Source: a virus
Length of the DNA stretch: 54,541 nucleotides
Strand: one strand, 5' to 3'
IMG/VR virus record: IMGVR_UViG_3300025133_000137
Span: 1-54,541 of that record
The position numbers and the translations under genes are program-made. The notes under the pieces are model-generated. The model was not told where the DNA came from. It was given only the letters and a program-made list of their open reading frames with translations, and made no database searches. Position 1 is the first letter of the stretch; each line of letters starts with the position of its first letter. Below are positions 48,154 to 54,541 of this stretch, in pieces.

Positions 48154-50604
48154 ATGGCGACAAAGCGTAATCGGCTTACTTCCGGTACGCTCTCATTACG
48201 AGTTGAAAGTAATAAGTTTATTCTAGCGGATACAATTGCTTCTCATATTCGTAATATGGTGCCGACCGAGGAGGGGACCTTACGTGGAATTCGTGGTCCG
48301 TGTCCATATGTGCCGTATAATCCGAATCTAGCTGCGGCCCTTCCACCGAATAGTGGTCGGCCTATTTTTCCTATGGAGGGGCTCCTAGCTACGAAAGGAC
48401 TTTTCCATGCCGTACTACCTACCTATAATCGGGATGTTCTTCTTTTAGAGGCGCATAGTACAATATGGGAGCTTCAGGGTTGGATGCATGGTTGGCGTCC
48501 CCTTGTAGGTCAAAATCCCCTATCTCTTTTGGTCGTTCAGTCCTGGCTTAATGATGATGCTCCACGTTTTCCAACACAGTTTGAGGTGACAGATACTGGG
48601 ATTATTATTGTTCCCCAGGGGGGGCGCGCTTATTTTTATGATGGTAAGTGCGTAGCCCAGTTGGGGTATACAGAGATTCCGGGTCCTCCAACAGGGCATG
48701 GACCGGCTTCGACCGAAGATTATGTCACTTACGCCCGATTAGAGCGGGGCACTTTTGATATTGCTACTACAACCTACTATCCTGATCGTTACATCTACGG
48801 AGAGGAGATCCCTCTAGTAGACGAAGCCTTCGGTAATCCTATTGAAGTTGGGTTTGCAGATCCCCTTTTGAATAATGATTCATACGCACATGATAGTCAG
48901 CAGGGGTTTAAAACGGCTATGCATCGTGACTTTGGGTATGGACGGGTGGGAACAGTCGAGCCAAATCCGGGTGATGTGGGGGTGAATGGCATTGTCTTAA
49001 ATTGCCGTTATCAAGCAGCAATTCAATGGATAGATCGCTGGGGTAATCTCTCCCCATTAGGAGGGCGTAGCAATGAGGTTTATATTACTGAGCAACCTTC
49101 TTTTATATATAGTGAGACTACAGATTCAACAGAAGAAGACATAGTAACGGAAGTTAGTCCGGGGAAAATAGATTTAGTTTTGAAGCAAGTCGCATGGAGT
49201 GGTATTGAGGCTGGACCAGAAAGGACTATTGGACGGATTCTTTGTCGTACGAAAGATTTAGACCACTCAGGAACATCCAGCTTATTCATGATGCGATCTT
49301 ACGCAGCAGAAGGGGGAGCTAATTTTGCGACAATTCCTGATAACGATACTTCTTTTTTTCCTGACAATGTACCTGATTCGTGGCTGTTTATCCCTGTAAA
49401 GGAGCCTATACCTATCCCGGAGTTTAAGCTTTCTCGGGCCGCTTTCGGTCGGCACTTTATTGCAAATATGACAGCAGAAGAGGGCCTTGTTCGTTGGTCA
49501 ATGCCCGGTAGGTGGGGTACTTTTCTTAAAGATGACTATATATTCCCAGACCCTACCGGAGCGCAGGTCACGGGCCTCTGGCGCTGTGCCCAGGGACTAC
49601 TCGTTTTCACCTCTGGGAGTACATACCTTTTTACCCCGAACAGTTCAGGGGACGGTTTTAAGAGCCAGACAGTAAGTGCCACAGTGGGGTGCGCAGCACC
49701 AAATTCTCTCTCTACGACAGAAACAGGTTTGACTATTTGGTTATCTTATTCGGGTTTTTATACTTATAGTTCAGCTGGAATTAATCCAATTAGTGCGCCT
49801 ATTGAGCGCACACTGAAGACGCTTAACCGTAGTCGACTTCGCCAAGCTTGTGCAGCGATAGATGCGGAGACAGGTGAGTATAGATGTTGGGTAGCTCGTT
49901 ACTCTTCAAAAGAGAATGATTTATGCTTCGTATATGATGGGGTAGGGTGGCGGGAACGTGATGATATAATTGTTACAGGACTCTGTGTTACCCGAGATCA
50001 CCGTCAGTATATGTTAGCGGCTGGTCGTCAGTTTAGGAATGGAGATCTTTATCAACCCCCACTTAGCTCTGGGCCCGAAGATGGGTATGGAGTATATAAT
50101 CCATCTCCAGTTGAGCCTCCCGACTATAACGTCTGGGTTATCGATCATGAGAATCAAGCTTATATACCAATTCGAAGTCCTGCTTTAGTTGAGACCGCGT
50201 GGCTAACAGGGCTAGCGGGGAGAGAACGTGCAACAGCTTTGACAGTTTATTTTTGGTTAAGAGAAACAAAGAAAAATACAGCGTCCTATCCTCCCTTTGA
50301 TACAGAGGGGGACTTAACCGTAGAGGTATGTCGAGATTGGCGTGAGACAGTAATCGAGACTGTAACTACTGATTTAGTTCCTGATGACGATCTCCCCCCA
50401 TTCTATAACGACACACTTTTAGGCACTGACTCTCTTTGGATTAGACGCAGACCTTATTGGGTACGTGCATTTATTTACGTACCTTCGTGTGAGGTCTTTA
50501 AACTTCGGATATATAATACAGGGGACTGGGAATTCTTGGGACTCGTCTTCGATGAGCAACCCAAGAGGAGCGGTGGCGCTCGTATTCCAGTTTCTAGCGG
50601 GTAG
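48154..50604 (+). CDS. Tail tube/nozzle protein (tail tubular protein B-like)
   Basis: An 816-residue beta-rich protein. Like T7 gp12 and related nozzle proteins it starts with a short basic arm (MATKRNRLTSGTLSLRV), then VPTEEGTLRGIRGPCPY, and continues with propeller-like strands (LLVFTSGSTYLF, GLTIWLSYSGFYTYSS). It likely forms the tube through which DNA leaves the virion. Position after the adaptor supports the call. Confidence 0.72.
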   Translation: MATKRNRLTSGTLSLRVESNKFILADTIASHIRNMVPTEEGTLRGIRGPCPYVPYNPNLAAALPPNSGRPIFPMEGLLATKGLFHAVLPTYNRDVLLLEAHSTIWELQGWMHGWRPLVGQNPLSLLVVQSWLNDDAPRFPTQFEVTDTGIIIVPQGGRAYFYDGKCVAQLGYTEIPGPPTGHGPASTEDYVTYARLERGTFDIATTTYYPDRYIYGEEIPLVDEAFGNPIEVGFADPLLNNDSYAHDSQQGFKTAMHRDFGYGRVGTVEPNPGDVGVNGIVLNCRYQAAIQWIDRWGNLSPLGGRSNEVYITEQPSFIYSETTDSTEEDIVTEVSPGKIDLVLKQVAWSGIEAGPERTIGRILCRTKDLDHSGTSSLFMMRSYAAEGGANFATIPDNDTSFFPDNVPDSWLFIPVKEPIPIPEFKLSRAAFGRHFIANMTAEEGLVRWSMPGRWGTFLKDDYIFPDPTGAQVTGLWRCAQGLLVFTSGSTYLFTPNSSGDGFKSQTVSATVGCAAPNSLSTTETGLTIWLSYSGFYTYSSAGINPISAPIERTLKTLNRSRLRQACAAIDAETGEYRCWVARYSSKENDLCFVYDGVGWRERDDIIVTGLCVTRDHRQYMLAAGRQFRNGDLYQPPLSSGPEDGYGVYNPSPVEPPDYNVWVIDHENQAYIPIRSPALVETAWLTGLAGRERATALTVYFWLRETKKNTASYPPFDTEGDLTVEVCRDWRETVIETVTTDLVPDDDLPPFYNDTLLGTDSLWIRRRPYWVRAFIYVPSCEVFKLRIYNTGDWEFLGLVFDEQPKRSGGARIPVSSG

Positions 50605-50610
50605 GTTTAT

Positions 50611-51576
50611 ATGGCTTGGAAATTTACACTCCACAATATGAAACCCGAACACTCGTTGTCCGTTATGGATATTAATGATAATTTTATTGAGATCATTGAT
50701 GAGATGGGTTCTTTGAATGAGCAGAATTGGAATGATCGATTTTTATTCCGAGTTGATTTAGGGCCCACTGAAACAAATGAGATCGTAAATTCAATAGAAG
50801 ATGCCGCTGCGTATGTAATTAACCAGACGGCTCATATCATAAATCCTAACTTTGATTTAGAGAATGATTTTGATGATGAGGTGATGCAAACCTTCTCATT
50901 TGAGTTGAACGAGGATGGAGGCTGGAATCCCATTCCTTTTGGGGGAGCATCTATTGAGAGTGATACTGAGATGCAGTTCACGTCTAAAGGCGGGAAGCTG
51001 TGGATTATGGCATCTTTTCAATATAGTAGCGGAACTTCTTGGTTTGGTTTTCCTCAACAGCGAGTTGATAAGCAGACATGGAACGGTGTTGGATTGGATG
51101 ATCCCACAGAAGCTGTCTTTCATAGTGAGGGGGGGAGGCTAGCTCTCAATACAAGGAGTGCTGGGGCTGAGTTTGCTATTCAGGTGGACGGTACTATTAT
51201 CCCTGAATCAATTTTGGGATCAGGCGAAAGTTCTGTTCAAGACCCTACTGTTTTTAGGCAGTGGAAGAGTACACCCCCTCTTCCGATGCTTCCTGAAAAT
51301 GTATGGGGACCTCTTCGGGGGTCTACCCCTGGGTGTTGGGGAGATCGTCTTCCTTGCGTGGTAGAGGCGCTTGTTTCTATCGCTCCTGGGGTTCACACCG
51401 TTAGGGTTGTTGCTAGAGTCCCTAAGCCCCTAGAATCAAGACGGCCTGCGTCCCTTGAAGCTTGGAATGACGGAAATGTCTATCCGAATGTCGCGACTCC
51501 TGGATTTGAGTATGTTCCGCTTCCCTTGCAATGGGTAACAAATCGTGAGTTAATCGTTATAGAAATTTTGAGGTGA
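50611..51576 (+). CDS. Tail fibre/appendage-like protein 1
   Basis: A 321-residue beta-rich protein. The N-terminus (HSLSVMDINDNFIEIIDEM) resembles, loosely, those of the next two fibre-like genes in having a NxxF segment near residue 25. The C-terminal part (GVHTVRVVARVPKP) looks like a beta-sandwich. It probably attaches to the tail nozzle. It overlaps the next gene by a few bases. Tentative. Confidence 0.62.
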   Translation: MAWKFTLHNMKPEHSLSVMDINDNFIEIIDEMGSLNEQNWNDRFLFRVDLGPTETNEIVNSIEDAAAYVINQTAHIINPNFDLENDFDDEVMQTFSFELNEDGGWNPIPFGGASIESDTEMQFTSKGGKLWIMASFQYSSGTSWFGFPQQRVDKQTWNGVGLDDPTEAVFHSEGGRLALNTRSAGAEFAIQVDGTIIPESILGSGESSVQDPTVFRQWKSTPPLPMLPENVWGPLRGSTPGCWGDRLPCVVEALVSIAPGVHTVRVVARVPKPLESRRPASLEAWNDGNVYPNVATPGFEYVPLPLQWVTNRELIVIEILR

Positions 51577-51578
51577 AT

Positions 51579-51845
51579 ATGGTTATTCCACCAGCAGTGA
51601 TGAAAGCAGGGCTTGCACTCCTACAAGTAGGGGGGACGGTAGCAGCAGCACAAAAACGAAAGCTCGATAAAATGAGAGAAGAAGAAGAAGAAGAAGACCA
51701 GGGTCGGTCTAAAACGCAGAGAATTCTTATTCAAAAAGAAGACCTACAACCACAACAGGTTCCTCTTCCTACTCTAGAAGAGGAAGAAGGTCAGAGTCTT
51801 GATACGCCCGAAGACCTGCAATTAGAAGGCGTCCACTATGCCTGA
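51579..51845 (+). CDS. Small Glu/Gln-rich protein
   Basis: An 88-residue protein starting MVIPPAVMKAGLALLQVG. I chose ATG 51579 because GAGG precedes it; a GTG at 51573 is in frame. A short hydrophobic N-terminal helix (about residues 1-22) is followed by a very acidic, Gln/Glu-rich chain. It overlaps the next gene by 8 bases. It may be membrane-linked or a chaperone of fibre assembly. Confidence 0.58.
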   Translation: MVIPPAVMKAGLALLQVGGTVAAAQKRKLDKMREEEEEEDQGRSKTQRILIQKEDLQPQQVPLPTLEEEEGQSLDTPEDLQLEGVHYA

Positions 51846-53049
51846 GATTACTTTTGTCCCTTATCTAGAGGGACAACCCTATGACGCAGCATCATTGAAT
51901 ACACGCTTTTCTGCTGTAGAGACCGGTTTAGAGAGTCTAAGACCAGATATTCAATTTGGTTCAGAAGGACTTGGATCTCCGCACCTCCCTAGCCTAGCTG
52001 GATATGTTGTAAATACTGCCCAACCACAAACCCCATTTCTAATACAAGTCGCCGGGGATACCTATACTACGGGACCCCCCCTAACTTTTGCCGCAAACGA
52101 ACATCCAATTCCAGGGGCCCAGTCCATGCTAAACTTAGCGGAAGATCCCCCGTCCACTTGGGTTCCAGGTAATTACCCAGGGGAACTCGCGCCGGGAATA
52201 ACCCTTATCAGTGATAATAACTATTGGTTGCCGTTACGAGCGGGGGCTGACGGCGGGGGATCGGATAACACTCTCGCGCTGTGTTTTGGGGATCTCCTAA
52301 GCGAAGATGATCAAAATCACTTGTATTTAGATCAACCTACTGCGCTTGCTCAAGAGGAAGTCTGGGCACAAGGACTAGTTGTACTTGCGAACTTCCAGTT
52401 TAAAAATCTTGTACGACAACGAGCTGACGGTGAAGGGCCGGGTGACATGCGTCCCTTTTTGGGGACACGTTTTTATGCGGCTTTTTGTATTCAAATTCTA
52501 ACTTACGTTGACGATTGGGAACCAGGTGTTTCTGGTGTTGGAACGGAGAATATGGTATGGCGTATAGTTCCTCGGACGATTCGTTTTGTCTCAGAAAAGA
52601 CCCTTCCAAATGCAGGTCATACTCGTGCCCCATCACCTTCTGTTGCACTTAATATTTTCAAGAATACGGCTGGAAATGATGGAACCACTGTTGCGCCTTA
52701 TGAATGGCTAAATGAGCACGCCTCAGAAGAAAGTTGGATTGATATTTCAATTCGAACAGTTATTCGAAAGGAGGATTTGCTAGCTTCAGGGCAGAGAGTC
52801 TCCCCTGAGACTGGCCCCCTTTTAGGTGTGAGGGTCGCAATCGGTCAGTGGATAGTTTGGCCTGGTCCGGTTCAACCCGGTTCTTATGCGAATGACCCAA
52901 TACCCGGCTGGGATATTTTTTCTGGTTATGGCGGTCCTCCAGATGGTCTTTTTGATGTGGGTCTGCCCCAAATGAGCTTTATCCGTCAAGGCAATCTTAC
53001 AGTATTCCCTCTTCATGCGGGTGAAAACATTAAACGGTTGATACCCTAA
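51838..53049 (+). CDS. Tail fibre/appendage-like protein 2
   Basis: A 403-residue beta-rich protein. The N-terminus MPEITFVPYLEGQPYDAASLNTRF... shares its pattern with the next gene: MP-[ED]-[IL]-T, then [LI]-[ED]-G-x-P-x-DAASL and a following N/F. This short anchor is seen in phage appendages that dock by a common base. The rest is Gly/Pro-rich and probably beta-sandwich. It starts inside the stop region of the gene before. Confidence 0.65.
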   Translation: MPEITFVPYLEGQPYDAASLNTRFSAVETGLESLRPDIQFGSEGLGSPHLPSLAGYVVNTAQPQTPFLIQVAGDTYTTGPPLTFAANEHPIPGAQSMLNLAEDPPSTWVPGNYPGELAPGITLISDNNYWLPLRAGADGGGSDNTLALCFGDLLSEDDQNHLYLDQPTALAQEEVWAQGLVVLANFQFKNLVRQRADGEGPGDMRPFLGTRFYAAFCIQILTYVDDWEPGVSGVGTENMVWRIVPRTIRFVSEKTLPNAGHTRAPSPSVALNIFKNTAGNDGTTVAPYEWLNEHASEESWIDISIRTVIRKEDLLASGQRVSPETGPLLGVRVAIGQWIVWPGPVQPGSYANDPIPGWDIFSGYGGPPDGLFDVGLPQMSFIRQGNLTVFPLHAGENIKRLIP

Positions 53050-54014
53050 TGCCCGATCTTACTCTAAATACTTTTATAGATGGGACTCCCGCAGATGCGG
53101 CGAGTCTGAGTCAGAACTTTTATACTCCCCAAGTCTTTAACACGCCTCTTCCAGATGCCGTTTCTTTTGAGCTTCTTAATGGCTGGCTAGAGCGGGATAA
53201 TAAGGAGGCCGATACTAAGGTTTCGCGAGAAGCGATACAACCTAGTGCCCTAACAGAAGGGCGTATGGTAGGTGGTACTCTAAATCAGGATTACTTTAAA
53301 TCTCTTTTCCCCAAATTCTGCAACTGGGAAAATGCTACACAGGATATCTATCCATCGGAGCCGGAGCCTGCCGATTTTGATTTTGAATATCAAGGCACCG
53401 AAGGCACCGAGGGCAGTGCCGAACATGATTCATTCCTCACAATTCCAGGGGCCTCCATTAATTTTTATAATCCGTATGAGAAAGCCTTTATTCTTTTTAC
53501 GTGGAATATTCGGTGGACTCACGATGGGGAGGCAATCATGTTTGGCCGCTTACCAGGCGGGGTGATACCCTTTAATATTACTGAAACTGCTCAAGAGGAT
53601 GCAGCTATTCGTTTTTTTCTTAAAACACCCACTAATTACGGATATGTGCCTGGAATTGGGGCCTCAGCAGATTACTCTGATGCGCTTAGACGGCGTGTAG
53701 GGCAGATTAATATTGGGTTGGAAACGCATAGTCAATTTCCAAGTAAAGAGGTCGGAGGACCGGGCCGGTTCGATTATTTACGTCATCGAGAATGGTCAGG
53801 CCACTGCGCATTAGGTGTCTCTCGCGGTGAGAATTTGATTAATCCTTCGGTGCCAGCTCTAGGCCCCCTTCGGTATCCAGGTAGCAATACCGGGGTGTCA
53901 CGTGGATGGTATGGAGGAAGCTTACGAATTGCTTCTGGTGCAAAACAAGCTCGTGTCCAAGTCCGCTCAATGCGTTATATTTGTTTTAAGTTAGAAGATA
54001 CCCCAGCTGGTTAA
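53049..54014 (+). CDS. Tail fibre/appendage-like protein 3
   Basis: A 321-residue protein. The N-terminus MPDLTLNTFIDGTPADAASL aligns with that of the preceding gene without gaps over the anchor; after it the two differ. It has beta-rich, Tyr/Gly-rich parts and a C-terminal KQARVQVRSMRYICFKL strand. It likely shares a docking site with the preceding protein while binding a different target. It overlaps the previous stop as TAATG. Confidence 0.65.
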   Translation: MPDLTLNTFIDGTPADAASLSQNFYTPQVFNTPLPDAVSFELLNGWLERDNKEADTKVSREAIQPSALTEGRMVGGTLNQDYFKSLFPKFCNWENATQDIYPSEPEPADFDFEYQGTEGTEGSAEHDSFLTIPGASINFYNPYEKAFILFTWNIRWTHDGEAIMFGRLPGGVIPFNITETAQEDAAIRFFLKTPTNYGYVPGIGASADYSDALRRRVGQINIGLETHSQFPSKEVGGPGRFDYLRHREWSGHCALGVSRGENLINPSVPALGPLRYPGSNTGVSRGWYGGSLRIASGAKQARVQVRSMRYICFKLEDTPAG

Positions 54015-54027
54015 GAAGGATGAGACA

Positions 54028-54541
54028 ATGGCATTCGAAGATAAATTAAGAGATAAGGCAATCAAAGCCGCACTTCCCCCGACGCAAGATGATCCCGACC
54101 AACAGCTCCTAGACAAACTATATGCCGCTGAGGAGTCTCCAGCAGCAGAAGTGGACACCCCCCCTACGATGGATCGATACCATGGGAAAGGTCCCGGTAA
54201 GACCTACACGGATAAATTCGATCCGGAATGGTCCTATCGTTTGTATGACGATGGCTCGATTGAGATTATTGCGGCTCCGGAAACATCGACGCTAAAGCTG
54301 CCTTATACTCCGAAGAGAGATGGGCGCGCCTATGAGGCTATCTTTAACCAGGTGACTGGGGCTGAACCGAAAGCGCCAACTGAACCGAAAGCGCCAACTG
54401 AACCGAAAGCGCCAACTGAACCGAAAGCGCCAACTGAACCGAAAGCGCCAACGGAGGCTGTCGAGGAAACAGTTACGGAAACAGTTACGGAACCCGCTAT
54501 TCCAGGCGGTGATGATTCTGGCGACAGCGGATTGATTACCG
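54028..54541 (+). CDS. Repeat-rich acidic protein, N-terminal part (continues at base 1)
   Basis: ATG at 54028 follows AAGGATGAGACA. The first 171 codons are in the window. Residues 6-16 read KLRDKAIKAAL, a diverged form of the AAKNAL motif. Residues about 40-110 look like a small folded domain (YRLYDDGSIEIIAAPE). Five EPKAPT units follow, then ETVTETVTE and the first SGLIT unit. The frame continues without a stop at base 1-335. It sits between the fibre-like and ejection-type genes. Confidence 0.82.
   Translation, partial: MAFEDKLRDKAIKAALPPTQDDPDQQLLDKLYAAEESPAAEVDTPPTMDRYHGKGPGKTYTDKFDPEWSYRLYDDGSIEIIAAPETSTLKLPYTPKRDGRAYEAIFNQVTGAEPKAPTEPKAPTEPKAPTEPKAPTEPKAPTEAVEETVTETVTEPAIPGGDDSGDSGLIT
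54364..54453 (+). repeat. Five 18-bp repeats encoding EPKAPT
   Basis: The unit GAACCGAAAGCGCCAACT occurs five times in a row, the first four identical and the fifth with one change at its last base. It encodes a Pro/Lys linker between the folded N-terminal part and the acidic repeat part of the protein. Confidence 0.95.

Overview
The window is almost certainly the complete or near-complete genome of a short-tailed, podovirus-like tailed bacteriophage of about 54.5 kb. The evidence is a full set of phage head, portal, terminase, tail-tube and ejection-type genes, dense ATGA/TAATG gene overlaps, Shine-Dalgarno-led starts and no cellular housekeeping genes. The contig closes on itself: its last 18 bases repeat its first 18, and one gene (start 54028) runs off the right end and continues in frame from base 1 to 335. 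That gene carries tandem 18-bp repeats, which probably explains why the assembly was cut there. I see no integrase, so a lytic lifestyle is the simplest reading. The host cannot be named from the sequence.

Layout. (1) 1-13851, rightward: end of the repeat protein, two coiled-coil proteins and a 2554-residue giant protein (an arrangement like the T7 gp14-gp15-gp16 ejection proteins), then small virion or decoration-type proteins and a lysis cassette (YkuD-like SxGC enzyme, then a protein with one C-terminal membrane segment). (2) 13784-29731, leftward: the early and replication arm. Starting from its promoter end it holds many small unknown genes, a Gp88-like cysteine-rich protein, a DUF932-like protein, a superfamily-2 helicase, two small ribbon-helix-helix-like proteins, a Dam-type methylase, a zinc-finger miniprotein, a Cas4/RecB-type nuclease, a Sak4/RecA-like ATPase, a DUF669-like ssDNA-binding candidate, a uracil-DNA-glycosylase/DNA polymerase I fusion and a short SbcC/Rad50-like ATPase. 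(3) About 29.6-30.0 kb: the divergent control region. (4) 30019-31552, rightward: three unknown genes, then a 700-bp non-coding stretch with a terminator and a cluster of GRGGACRATAT-type motifs, then an excisionase-like HTH gene and a primase-helicase. (5) 34958-54541, rightward: terminase, portal, scaffold candidate, capsid, tail adaptor, tail tube and three fibre-like proteins.

The most notable observations are these. First, three promoters (two divergent at 29.6-29.9 kb and one at 26.1 kb) share the same layout: a TGCRCCAC box exactly 61 nt upstream of the -35, ATCA starting exactly 13 nt upstream of the -35, and a GGTGWCACC palindrome in the -35/-10 spacer. Second, six proteins of the head/virion module, unlike each other otherwise, carry a short terminal motif resembling LR-x-x-AAKNAL, encoded with different codons each time. 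Third, a zinc-finger gene appears to have been inserted at the start of the Cas4-like nuclease gene, leaving a duplicated start and a 13-codon leader.

How the genes work together (inference): host RNA polymerase reads the three boxed promoters to start the early leftward arm and the short rightward arm. The HTH protein and primase-helicase act at the motif cluster to start replication. The fused polymerase, Sak4-like protein, nuclease, helicase and SbcC-like ATPase then replicate and recombine the DNA. The rightward late genes build a T7-like short-tailed virion.
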